Below are positions 55,098 through 63,570 of a stretch of DNA of 64,000 nucleotides, one piece after another. The stretch is taken from NCBI RefSeq assembly GCF_014109825.1, contig NZ_CP059576.1:3641501-3705500 (forward strand). Reading direction: 5' to 3'. The DNA is from Legionella sp. PC997. Lineage in GTDB: Bacteria > Pseudomonadota > Gammaproteobacteria > Legionellales > Legionellaceae. Position numbers and translations under genes: made by a program. The notes beneath the pieces were generated by a model, which was given only the letters and a program-made list of their open reading frames with translations, was not told where the DNA came from and searched no databases. How positions within the stretch are numbered: the stretch's first letter is position 1; every line of letters begins with the position of its first letter.

Positions 55098-55736
55098 TTA
55101 TTCTTTCCTACCCTCTAAATTCAAACCATATGCTTCTAAGGCTGCTATAACTGAGGGGCGTTGGCTAATTCGATGATACCATTTGATTAAATGAGGAAAT
55201 TGTTTCTCATCGATGTTTTGTTGGTAAAAAATTTGAAAACAATAAATCCAGGGCCAAATAGCCATATCCGCAATAGTATAGTCAGAGCCGCCTATATAGA
55301 TGGCATGCGTTAACTGTTTTTCTATAATACCAAGCAAACGCTCACTTTCATCCGCATAACGTTTGATTGCATAGGGAATCTTTTCCTCTGCACGGTGAAA
55401 ATGACCTAATTGACCAAACATAGGTCCGATATGTGCAGCTTGAAAAAAACACCATTGTAAAATTCTATATTTATCTTGGGGTGATTCGGGTAAAAATTTA
55501 TGATGCTTCTCTGCAAGATATTGCAAAATTGCCACACTTTCAGACAAATAAAAGTCTTTTTCCGAATCATACAACACTGGAATTTTATTATTCGGTGAAA
55601 TTTTTAAAAATTCCGGATTAAATTGTTCTCCTTTGGAAATATCTATTAATTCAATCGTATACGATTGACCCAACTCATGGAGCATAATGATTGGTTTAAT
55701 CCCATTAGGTGTACCAAATGAATATAAGGTGTACAT
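55098..55736 (-). CDS. Glutathione S-transferase
   Basis: A 212-residue cytoplasmic GST. The thioredoxin-like N-terminal domain begins MYTLYSFGTPNGIKPIIMLH, with the glutathione-contacting SPNNKIPVLYD and LSESVAILQYLAEKH. The helical C-terminal domain has SDYTIADMAIWPWIYCF with the N-capping box. It resembles the YfcG/YghU-type group that acts on disulfides. GGGAGG lies 4 bases before the ATG. Confidence 0.9.
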   Translation of the reverse strand: MYTLYSFGTPNGIKPIIMLHELGQSYTIELIDISKGEQFNPEFLKISPNNKIPVLYDSEKDFYLSESVAILQYLAEKHHKFLPESPQDKYRILQWCFFQAAHIGPMFGQLGHFHRAEEKIPYAIKRYADESERLLGIIEKQLTHAIYIGGSDYTIADMAIWPWIYCFQIFYQQNIDEKQFPHLIKWYHRISQRPSVIAALEAYGLNLEGRKE

Positions 55737-55797
55737 AAGACCTCCCTGTTTTAATCCTAAATTGAAGCGAGTGTAATTTTATTCAATTATGCAGTCT

Positions 55798-56060
55798 GGC
55801 TCTGCTGCAAAAAGATAGATGCTTAAAAAATCTTAAATTTTGGGCAGATCTTACTGTAAATCCCAAATTGTTCATTAATAAAGGATCCTTCTGTACGCGT
55901 TCCATACATCCAAATATTAACTGTCCTTTTTTTAAACATCCGCATGATTTCAAACTCTTAATCGTAGCATAGGACTGAAGACCTTTCACTGGATTAACAA
56001 GTCCCTTTAGCATGCAATACCTGCTTCCAATCGATTAAGACGATATTTGCTTAACGTGTG
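55798..56060 (-). mobile_element. IS6-family insertion sequence remnant (transposase C-terminus plus end)
   Basis: GGCTCTGCTGCAAA at 55798-55811 resembles the IS6/IS26 terminal repeat GGCACTGTTGCAAA. Inward on the minus strand, broken frames read KYRLNRLEAG and then LVNPVKGLQSYATIKS and CLKKGQLIFG, like the end of IS6-type transposases (NRLEADHR, NPxxGFKSF, RKGQ). A stop and a frame change separate the pieces and the DDE core is absent. A minus-strand frame at 55783-56013 is this remnant and not a functional gene. Confidence 0.6.
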
Positions 56061-56088
56061 CGGCAAGCGTATTAGAACCCTGACCACA

Positions 56089-58281
56089 TTAAGGTCTATG
56101 AGCTTCCTGTTCTGTAGATTTGTCATAAATCTTGTTTTCTTTAGTAAGTACTTGTAATCTGTGACGTTCACGAACTGCCTCATACTCGGTTAAACAAATT
56201 TTTCCTGGGCTTGTAAACACAGTTTTAAATAAACCGTTTAATCTTAAACAGTTACCGAGTTTAGGTAATACAGCAATCTTTCTGAAAACAACATAACTTT
56301 CACGATCACTAGGAATTTGCTCTGCCTCGAGCTCTTGAAACCGAGAATCTTTCTTTATTTTTCTGTTAAGTAAGGAGCTATCAGGGTTTTGTTGAATTAT
56401 TGACCCTTGAAATTCCAAAGGATAAGCCAAAGTATCTTTTGCGTCAGAACCATCAGGAAAAATATTTATCATATTATATAGTCTTATTTTCTCCTCTCTT
56501 GCAACTAATTCTAAAGGAAGCCTATCTTCTAACTTTGAGAGAGCTTCATTTACTACATCACCAGTTAAAAAATAACATTTTCTGAGATGTATCATATTGG
56601 CAAGATTCAAAGCAATTAAACCTCCATCAACAACATATAATGATAAGACCCACATACAATGAGCCATAAAGTTTTGCCATTTAGCATCATCAATATATTC
56701 TTGTTCTTCGTAGCCTCCATTTGATTTTTTATTATATTGCTCAAGATTTCTATATGGAGGAGAAGTAATTGCTAAGTTAAATTTTCCAATATTATCAGTG
56801 TCAATTGTAACTTCCTCAATTTTTTTAGGAATATGTTGTGATATAAATCTATCTTTACCCGAGAATGGTTTAAATAGATGAGTCATTTGCTCATAAGGTT
56901 CAATTAAAGCCGGGTTAGGATCAATACTTAGGTAGGAATCTATTGAGGGATGTGCTAATGCAGCTATTCTACGAGCTCCCCATCCTCCACACAGATCAAG
57001 AAAATGAATTCGTTCCGCTTTGAATTGATAATGCTTTTTTAATACTTCAATCACCTTCAGCAATATAATTGGAGAATACTGAGAGACTGCTAACTGCCGA
57101 GTAAGTACTTGGTTAATCTCTTTAATTCCAATTGATTTTGGCAAATTACCAATTGAAGAAACCCCTTGAGCATGTAAACGAAACAATTCCCGCAATTTAT
57201 ATGTTATAGCTGAATTATTTTCCTGCCACATGTCATAGACAGAAACTTTTCTTGCACCAGCAGTTGCTTTAAACCGTTCAATTTGGGTGAAGAATTCAAC
57301 GGCGGTTTTACCTGTTTTATCACCTTTTTGCGATACAACGGTATGATAAAGGGGATAGGAGCCGTTTTGTGTATACCCATTACTTAGTAAATCTTCACTT
57401 TGTTTAACCAGCTCTTTAAAATCCCGAATCGCTTCTTCCTCACTTATTGGACGTCGAGGAAAAGGCATTGGGTTAAGGGGATTAGCATAAATTTCTTTAA
57501 TACATCGAAGGGCCATTATTTGAGAATACAAATTATGAATAATTTCTGTAACATTTTTATTTATTTCAACATCATCGGCCTTTTCCCCATCTAAACTTTT
57601 ACCCTCTTGCATTATAAATAAAGGAATTAATTCCTCAGATATATTGTGTAAACCTACCAGAAAAAAGTCATAATTGATATTAAGCATCTCATGAACAACG
57701 AATTGCTCTCGATCTGCAGCAAAAATATAAAATTGAGCATACTTCGAAATTATATCTTTCAGTTTAGTTCTATTTGTTTCCGGATCGGCAAGTAATTTCC
57801 AAGTGTTTTGAAGGGCTTTTATTTTTGAATTATAACCCCCGAGAGCAGGTATCCCATCGAGTAAGTTAAGAATGTTCTCATTTAGAAAAGAGCTTAATGC
57901 TAGTCCTGGCCGCCCATCTTGTTTTTGTCTTTTTTTGGCTGGTAATAAAGATGTAGAATCAATTGGGCTATTTCTTTGTTGTTTTGAATTTATTTGAGTG
58001 ATGGACTCTTGTCTTTTTCTCTTCCTGGTTAATAAGGGATAAACTTCTTGAGAAATCCTAGTAAAAGTTTGACTCTCGCTGGGGATACTCGTTGCTACTT
58101 TCTCTTTTCCTTTTTCTAGTGGGGGAACATAGGGTTCTATAATTGGTAAATAGGGTGCTGGTGTTTGTAATGAGCGACTAGCTAAATTTGTTGGCGTCGC
58201 AGGTATACTATTAAAGGGCTGAGCAGTCCTGTCTTGTTCTTCACCTCTTTTAATAAAAGTCGGTTCATATTTACGTTTCAT
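56089..58281 (-). CDS. Large SPPY-motif methyltransferase with NLS-like N-terminus, candidate effector
   Basis: A 730-residue protein. Residues 1-130 are Pro/Ser/Gln-rich and disordered, with two basic patches like nuclear localisation signals: RKRKR at 86-90 and AKKRQKQ at 115-121. Residues 130-390 are helical and unassigned. Residues 395-620 form a SAM-methyltransferase domain with motif I HFLDLCGGWGARRIAALA (426-443), an acidic SIDPNPALIEPY and motif IV LAITSPPYRNLEQY. SPPY is typical of amino-methylating DNA/RNA methyltransferases. No restriction gene lies nearby. A host-nucleic-acid target is inference; decayed phage origin is an alternative. Confidence 0.65.
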   Translation of the reverse strand: MKRKYEPTFIKRGEEQDRTAQPFNSIPATPTNLASRSLQTPAPYLPIIEPYVPPLEKGKEKVATSIPSESQTFTRISQEVYPLLTRKRKRQESITQINSKQQRNSPIDSTSLLPAKKRQKQDGRPGLALSSFLNENILNLLDGIPALGGYNSKIKALQNTWKLLADPETNRTKLKDIISKYAQFYIFAADREQFVVHEMLNINYDFFLVGLHNISEELIPLFIMQEGKSLDGEKADDVEINKNVTEIIHNLYSQIMALRCIKEIYANPLNPMPFPRRPISEEEAIRDFKELVKQSEDLLSNGYTQNGSYPLYHTVVSQKGDKTGKTAVEFFTQIERFKATAGARKVSVYDMWQENNSAITYKLRELFRLHAQGVSSIGNLPKSIGIKEINQVLTRQLAVSQYSPIILLKVIEVLKKHYQFKAERIHFLDLCGGWGARRIAALAHPSIDSYLSIDPNPALIEPYEQMTHLFKPFSGKDRFISQHIPKKIEEVTIDTDNIGKFNLAITSPPYRNLEQYNKKSNGGYEEQEYIDDAKWQNFMAHCMWVLSLYVVDGGLIALNLANMIHLRKCYFLTGDVVNEALSKLEDRLPLELVAREEKIRLYNMINIFPDGSDAKDTLAYPLEFQGSIIQQNPDSSLLNRKIKKDSRFQELEAEQIPSDRESYVVFRKIAVLPKLGNCLRLNGLFKTVFTSPGKICLTEYEAVRERHRLQVLTKENKIYDKSTEQEAHRP

Positions 58282-58660
58282 AATCTAATTTTCTCAAGCA
58301 AAAGGAATAAAGGAGGACACTCAAAACAATGTGACATTAATTTATTCTATATGAGCATTTATATGAATGTATGATTTTGGAAATAATCAATTTATAAAAT
58401 GGAAATATTTGGTAAGCTAGTAGGACATCGTCAAGTTAACTACTGAATACACAAGAAAAAAGGAATAAATTATAAACTATATTCCGTTTTTGCAATGGAG
58501 CCTGAAGTCTTACTAGTGAACAAGATAATCTGCAATCTTGTCCTATTGATCATTTAAAATCTAAATCAACCTCTAACATGTACGCACGTTTTAGATGCAA
58601 GGTGCTTAGTTATTTTTTTTAGGCTATTCTTAGAAATCATAAGCAGTGAAAAGGATTAAC
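58282..58660. other. Intergenic stretch, nothing supported
   Basis: About 380 AT-rich bases between the divergent methyltransferase and thiolase genes. No coding frame, RNA-like structure or clear repeat is seen. Promoters of both genes must lie here. Confidence 0.5.
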
Positions 58661-59935
58661 ATGAGCTTTAAAGATAAAGTGGCCATTCTTGGCAGTTCTC
58701 GCACGCCCTTTGTGAAATCGCAAACCTACTATTTAGGGAAATCCAATCAGGATTTGTTAGGTGCTGCATTGGCAGATCTGATCAATAAAACTAAAATTCA
58801 GGGTGAAATATTGGGTGATTTTATTGCCGGAGCCATTATGAATCATCCTTTTGATTGGAATCTGGCGCGCGAAACGGTTTTAGGGAGCTCCCTATCACCA
58901 GAGACCCCAGGATTAACCATCCAACGTGCCTGTGGTACTGGTTTAGAATCCATTAATTTGATTGCACTCAAAATTGCCAGTGGACAAATTACTGCGGGAA
59001 TAGGTGGCGGGACGGATACCAATTCAGATACCCCATTAATTGGTCAAAGAAAATTAACCCATTTTTTAATTAAATTTAAACAAGCAAAAAGCTTTAAAGA
59101 AAAACTGGGAATGCTCAAAGAGTTCCGCTTAGGCATGTTAAAACCTCAATTACCCGAGGTTCGCGAACCCCGAACAGGTCTATCCATGGGGGATCATTGT
59201 GAATTGATGGTTAAAGAATGGCAAATTTCCCGCTTAGCTCAAGATCAATTGGCTTTTCACTCACATCAACATGCAGCACAAGCCTATGATGAAGGATTTT
59301 ATGATGATCTGATTACACCGGTTGATTCCTTAAAACGTGATACGATTACTCGCAAAGATACTTCTTTGGAAAAATTAGGCGCCTTAAAACCCGCTTTTGA
59401 TAAATCTGATAAAGGCAGCCTAACCGCAGGAAATTCAACCCCACTCACCGATGGAGCTTCTGTGGTACTATTGGGCTCTCCTCAATGGGCTGATAGTCAT
59501 CAGCTAAAACCGCTCGCTTATTTTGTTGATTGTGAATTGGCCGCCGTAGATTTTGTACATGGTGCGGGCTTATTAATGGCACCGACGATTGCAGTTTCTC
59601 GTTTATTGGCCAGAAATCGACTCACCTTACACGATTTTGATTATTATGAAATTCATGAAGCCTTTGCCGGTCAAGTACTGTGTACTTTAAAAGCGTGGGA
59701 ATCCCCTGAATATTGTCAAAAGGTTTTGAACCTCAAAAAACCTTTAGGGAGTATTGATCCGCAAAAAATGAATATTAAAGGCGGGAGCCTTGCTTTAGGT
59801 CATCCATTTGCAGCTACAGGTGGACGATTAGTCGGTGCTGCAGCCAAAATACTTGCCGATAAAGGGCAAGGACGTATTCTTTTAAGCGTTTGTACAGCCG
59901 GAGGGATGGGTGTTGCAGCTATTATTGAACGTTAG
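58661..59935 (+). CDS. Acetyl-CoA acyltransferase (thiolase, FadI-like)
   Basis: A 424-residue thiolase. The ATG at 58661 has AAGGA 5 bases upstream; a GTG at 58646 is in frame. The nucleophile Cys is in TIQRACGTGLESINLIAL, the His in EIHEAFAGQVLC and GGSLALGHPFAATGGR, and the acid/base Cys in LLSVCTAGGMGVAAI. The extended length is like FadI of the anaerobic beta-oxidation complex, but no FadJ-type gene is adjacent. It cleaves or forms 3-ketoacyl-CoA. Confidence 0.9.
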   Translation: MSFKDKVAILGSSRTPFVKSQTYYLGKSNQDLLGAALADLINKTKIQGEILGDFIAGAIMNHPFDWNLARETVLGSSLSPETPGLTIQRACGTGLESINLIALKIASGQITAGIGGGTDTNSDTPLIGQRKLTHFLIKFKQAKSFKEKLGMLKEFRLGMLKPQLPEVREPRTGLSMGDHCELMVKEWQISRLAQDQLAFHSHQHAAQAYDEGFYDDLITPVDSLKRDTITRKDTSLEKLGALKPAFDKSDKGSLTAGNSTPLTDGASVVLLGSPQWADSHQLKPLAYFVDCELAAVDFVHGAGLLMAPTIAVSRLLARNRLTLHDFDYYEIHEAFAGQVLCTLKAWESPEYCQKVLNLKKPLGSIDPQKMNIKGGSLALGHPFAATGGRLVGAAAKILADKGQGRILLSVCTAGGMGVAAIIER

Positions 59936-59971
59936 CTCAGCGTACCAATCCTTACGATCCAGAGACCCAAA

Positions 59972-59997
59972 ACCTGGGTTTGATTTAAAACCCAGGT
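59972..59997. terminator. Bidirectional terminator hairpin
   Basis: ACCTGGGTTT, loop GATTTA, AAACCCAGGT: a perfect 10-bp stem between the convergent thiolase gene and the 316-residue protein gene. Confidence 0.65.
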
Positions 59998-60008
59998 GCC
60001 TTGGTAAT

Positions 60009-60956
60009 TCAAACAATTGTAAAAGATCTTATCTCTGGATGAACTCTTTCGCTATGAAGCTCTTTGGTTTTACGGGCAAAAAAATTACTTGCCAGATAGG
60101 CACTAACACCCACCGTTGAAGAAACTGCCTCCGTAACAGCCAAAGGTGGTTTTTGTTCTTCATTATTTCGTTTGAAGAAAAAACCGCCCCCATAAGTCGC
60201 GTTTGCTGCTACATTAATGTTTTTTGTAAGCAACACATTTAAATCACCAAAATACAGTGGGACTGTGAAATTACTGTTCCCTAAATTAATTCCTATTTTA
60301 AAAGGTTCTGCGATTACCGGTCCATTATAATGTGCACCCCTCACATGCTCTTCGCTATGAGGTGGGTAAGTAATACTAGGGATGCTTTTTTCTGAAAAAT
60401 GGAGAAATGCTGCGGTAACGGTATGGCTTAACATGGCATTGGCTATAGCTCCCGTAAACGCTTCCGCACCTACAAATGCATATTCTTTGTAACTAGGCTT
60501 AGCAATTTGGATGCCTTTCGTGCATGCATAGGAACGCCGCTCTTCCCTATTTTGTTGCCAATGGTTAATACTGGCACCTAAAGTTTTTAAAGCGACACCT
60601 GAGGCGACACAAATAGTACTGGCAGTTTGCAACGTTCCAGCATTAATATAATCAGTAAGATTGTACGTGGTGCCATTATTTATATCTTTACCGTAAGACA
60701 AAGGAAACGATTCAGCAAAGCGATAGTTGTCCAAATTTATAAGGTCTACGCCTAGGGTAAAGTTACCCTTGGCTTCTACAGAGCCATAATAGGATGCGCT
60801 CACATCGTGTAAAGAAAGCGCATTAGAAACTGCAAATGCGGCACCGCCAAGAGTACATGCTAATGTAGCGCAGAGATTCACAGTATCTGCTACTGAATGA
60901 ACTGCTGTATCCAACACCCAATTTGTTGCCGTCCAAAATTTATCCATCCACCGCAT
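60009..60956 (-). CDS. Hypothetical membrane-associated protein
   Basis: About 315 residues; the ATG at 60956 has AAAGG 7 bases upstream, and 60962 is also an ATG. Hydrophobic stretches at about 20-48 (ADTVNLCATLACTLGGAAFA), 110-130 and 165-190 could be membrane helices. The rest is a Gly/Asn/Thr-rich beta-type sequence (NFTVPLYFGDLNVLLTKNIN). No family recognised. A terminator-like hairpin lies in its leader. It may be an effector, but there is no direct sign. Confidence 0.55.
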   Translation of the reverse strand: MRWMDKFWTATNWVLDTAVHSVADTVNLCATLACTLGGAAFAVSNALSLHDVSASYYGSVEAKGNFTLGVDLINLDNYRFAESFPLSYGKDINNGTTYNLTDYINAGTLQTASTICVASGVALKTLGASINHWQQNREERRSYACTKGIQIAKPSYKEYAFVGAEAFTGAIANAMLSHTVTAAFLHFSEKSIPSITYPPHSEEHVRGAHYNGPVIAEPFKIGINLGNSNFTVPLYFGDLNVLLTKNINVAANATYGGGFFFKRNNEEQKPPLAVTEAVSSTVGVSAYLASNFFARKTKELHSERVHPEIRSFTIV

Positions 60957-60977
60957 AAACATACCTTTTATTGATCG

Positions 60978-61007
60978 AAAAAAAACTCGCTCTGTTACTT
61001 AGCGAGT
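60978..61007 (-). terminator. Rho-independent terminator just upstream of the 60956 gene
   Basis: On the minus strand ACTCGCT, a 9-base loop and AGCGAGT are followed by seven or eight T. It would end the GDPD transcript, yet it stands only about 22 bases before the next start codon, so the next gene's promoter must lie before or within it. Confidence 0.7.
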
Positions 61008-61130
61008 CGAATATGACGAATTTTTGTCTGAATAATCAGAACATAACAATTTCAACTGGTCAATATTATTTACAAGCTGAGCTATGATATTGCTTGGAGG
61101 ATGTAAAAAAATTGCTCGTCGTATGTTCGG

Positions 61131-61901
61131 CTAGAAGTGACGCAAATAGGAATTTACCTCATTGGCACGATTTGTAAACAACCAATTGATCCCTCGATTG
61201 AGTTCCCTGTATAAACTATATTTAGAATCAACCATCCCCACCCCAATGATTTGTTGAGCCGCCTTTAACCTGTTAAGGGTTTTGTTATCAATCATAAAAT
61301 AATGACCTAATACCCCGCCATAATTCTCTTTTAAACTCATATTACAAAATTGATGTACATTGTCATGAACTGCAACCAACAACAGGGCATTTTTTGGAAA
61401 TTGCGATAAAGAAGAAAAAATCTGCGAATTTAAGGTAAGCAGATGATAATCCTCAACGGCAGATAGTCCCTGTAACGATTGGCTTAAGGCTTCCCCGTCC
61501 TCAAACGGCTCTTTCAATTCGATAAGTAAATGCATACTGCCCCCATAAGCAGCGATAACTTCATCCAGGGTAGGTACCACGGGAACGAGAGCACGTAGTT
61601 CATTGAACTTTAGATGGGAAATCATTCGATCATGCCCCCATAGTCGCTTTAATGTGGCATCATGATTTACCACCAACACTTTATCTGCTGTAGCGCGTAC
61701 ATCGAATTCAATACCCCAACATCCCAATTCTTTTGCCAAATTAAATGCCGCAAGCGTATTTTCCATGATGCCTTGAGCATGATTGTGCGCTCCTCGGTGA
61801 GCAATCAACCGCGCGCTCTTTATGGTTTCTAAAGAGGGCTTGTTTCTGGGCATAAACGCAAAATAACTATCCACTGTTTTTTGCAAAAAATTAAGTAACA
61901 C
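61131..61901 (-). CDS. Glycerophosphodiester phosphodiesterase family protein
   Basis: A 256-residue TIM-barrel enzyme starting at a GTG. RLIAHRGAHNHAQGIMENTL carries the catalytic HRG and Glu-Asn pair. GCWGIEFDVRATAD holds the metal-binding ExD, and VVNHDATLKRLWG the second His. HLLIELKEP is the late ELK motif. It would release glycerol-3-phosphate from glycerophosphodiesters. No signal peptide is apparent, so it is probably cytoplasmic (UgpQ-like). Confidence 0.9.
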   Translation of the reverse strand: MLLNFLQKTVDSYFAFMPRNKPSLETIKSARLIAHRGAHNHAQGIMENTLAAFNLAKELGCWGIEFDVRATADKVLVVNHDATLKRLWGHDRMISHLKFNELRALVPVVPTLDEVIAAYGGSMHLLIELKEPFEDGEALSQSLQGLSAVEDYHLLTLNSQIFSSLSQFPKNALLLVAVHDNVHQFCNMSLKENYGGVLGHYFMIDNKTLNRLKAAQQIIGVGMVDSKYSLYRELNRGINWLFTNRANEVNSYLRHF

Positions 61902-62022
61902 AATGATATCCTAATGTTTTTATCCTTTTATTCTAAACAGGGAACATTGAAAACGCAAAAATAGCTGATTTCTCTTGCAACTTGTGTAAAAATAATAGAC
62001 TTTTTAAGTTGATGAACAGTCT

Positions 62023-62988
62023 ATGCCATTAATCACCACCGATATTAATCGGGCGATTTACGATTTAAAAGCAGGGAAACCTGTAGCCATCCCTACCGAA
62101 ACGGTCTATGGATTAGCTGCACCTATTAATAATGAACAGGCAATTAGAGCAGTTTTTGCAATGAAGGAGCGCCCATTAAATCATCCTTTGATTGTTCATG
62201 TGGCTCCCAACTGGGATCTCAACAAGCTAGTTCAAGATATACCTCCTTATGCCCAGCAGCTCATTAAAGCATTTTGGCCAGGCCCTCTAACCCTGGTATT
62301 GCATTACAAACCGGATCAAATTAATCCATTAATTACGGGTGGCCAAAATACCGTAGCCATTAGATGCCCAGCCCACCCCGTAGCCCAGGAATTATTAACC
62401 AAATTAGACATCCCTTTAGTTGCTCCCTCTGCAAACCCTTTTGGGAAAGTCAGCCCCACAACGGCACAGCATGTCAGTGAATCATTCCCTGACAAAGAAT
62501 TAACCATTTTAGATGGAGGCCGCTGTACCGTAGGTATTGAATCCACTATTATTGATGCGACGCATGCGGAAAATTATCAAATTTTACGGCATGGACTACT
62601 CGATGAAAAAGCCATCGCAAAAGTGATTGCAACTCCGTCATTTCACCATGAAAATACACTCCGAGTTCCAGGTAAATTAGAAAGTCATTACCAACCCCAT
62701 AAAATCCTATATTATTTTTCTTGCTACGATACACTTGCAGCTTTTTGCACAAAAAATTCTGAGAAAGTCTATGTCATGGCTAGTAATCGGCCCATAGGGA
62801 TCCGCGAAGATCATTTTCATCTCTTAGAAAGCCATCCTAAAAAGGTAGCCTTTGATTTGTATTATCAATTAAGAAAAGCCGACGCATCCGATGCGGAGAT
62901 TATTGCAATCGAACTCCCGCCTCCTACAGGAGAATGGCAAGGAGTAAGAGAGCGTATTTTAAAAGCAGGAACTTCTTATTCCAATTAA
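62023..62988 (+). CDS. tsaC: L-threonylcarbamoyladenylate synthase (Sua5/YrdC type)
   Basis: A 321-residue enzyme that makes threonylcarbamoyl-AMP for the universal t6A37 tRNA modification. The YrdC domain shows AIPTETVYGLAAPINNEQAI, FAMKERPLNHPLIVHV, FWPGPLTLVL, IAIRCP-like VAIRCPAHPVAQELL, APSANPFGKVSPTTAQHV and GIESTIID. The extra C-terminal 110 residues form a Sua5 domain joined by the linker VPGKLESHYQPHKIL, so this is the long Sua5 form, not the short TsaC of E. coli. Confidence 0.92.
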   Translation: MPLITTDINRAIYDLKAGKPVAIPTETVYGLAAPINNEQAIRAVFAMKERPLNHPLIVHVAPNWDLNKLVQDIPPYAQQLIKAFWPGPLTLVLHYKPDQINPLITGGQNTVAIRCPAHPVAQELLTKLDIPLVAPSANPFGKVSPTTAQHVSESFPDKELTILDGGRCTVGIESTIIDATHAENYQILRHGLLDEKAIAKVIATPSFHHENTLRVPGKLESHYQPHKILYYFSCYDTLAAFCTKNSEKVYVMASNRPIGIREDHFHLLESHPKKVAFDLYYQLRKADASDAEIIAIELPPPTGEWQGVRERILKAGTSYSN

Positions 62989-63023
62989 TCTGAATATGAT
63001 GACTTCAATAATTAGAAAAAGCA

Positions 63024-63052
63024 TTGACAGATCAGCAAAATATGAGTAACTT
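63024..63052 (+). promoter_or_regulatory. Promoter of tRNA-Leu
   Basis: TTGACA (63024-63029), 17 bp, TAACTT (63047-63052), ending 11 bases before the tRNA. Confidence 0.65.
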
Positions 63053-63063
63053 AGCGCCACAAT

Positions 63064-63150
63064 GCCGAGGTGGTGGAATTGGTAGACACGCTAGCTTCAG
63101 GTGCTAGTGGGGGCAACTCCGTGGAGGTTCGAGTCCTCTTCTCGGTACCA
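63064..63150 (+). tRNA. tRNA-Leu (CAG anticodon)
   Basis: An 87-nt class II tRNA with a long variable arm. Acceptor GCCGAGG pairs with TCTCGGT, anticodon stem CTAGC/GCTAG encloses the loop TTCAGGT with anticodon CAG at 63098-63100, and the CCA end is encoded. An integrase remnant downstream shows that its 3' end has served as an integration site. Confidence 0.97.
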
Positions 63151-63282
63151 TTGTTCACTTTAGAATACTTCGCAATGGTTCAAAAAATACGTAATTCATT
63201 GATTATGTTGTAATAATACTGAATTCTTCTTCTCAAATCTTTCTCAACTATTCGTTATTTTTCGCATATAACCACTGGTACT

Positions 63283-63305
63283 TTGGGTAAGATCTTGGGT
63301 AAGAT
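63283..63305 (+). repeat. Tandem TTGGGTAAGAT repeats ahead of the integrase remnant
   Basis: TTGGGTAAGAT occurs at 63283-63293 and again at 63295-63305, 12 bp apart, 50 bases before the integrase start. Such repeats between a tRNA and a P4-type integrase are likely recombinase arm or operator sites. Confidence 0.55.
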
Positions 63306-63354
63306 TTTTATTAACCTTTATTTTCCAAAGTTACCGATAGTTGAGGTAACTACA

Positions 63355-63438
63355 ATGCTTTCAGATTCAAAGATTAAATCATTAAAAATAGAAGATGGTA
63401 AACGTCATGCTGATCGGGATGGTTTATTATTAGATTGA
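63355..63438 (+). pseudogene. P4-type tyrosine integrase, 5' fragment only
   Basis: From the ATG at 63355 the frame reads MLSDSKIKSLKIEDGKRHAD then RDGLLLD and a TGA, 27 codons. This is the start of the N-terminal arm-binding domain (DUF4102) of P4-type integrases, which continues in intact copies with LEV and a long catalytic part. The sequence after the stop does not continue the family, so the rest is deleted. Its place just after tRNA-Leu, in the normal orientation for such integrases, marks an old island. Confidence 0.7.
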
Positions 63439-63570
63439 TATAAAATATAAATCCATTTATGAAAATTAAGAAAATACTTATCCCCATTTTCTGGGGTAAG
63501 TATGTGTGTAACGGTTAATTGCGAAGAAATGAGCTTAAATACCAAAGGATCTAAGCTTATAAACAATAAT

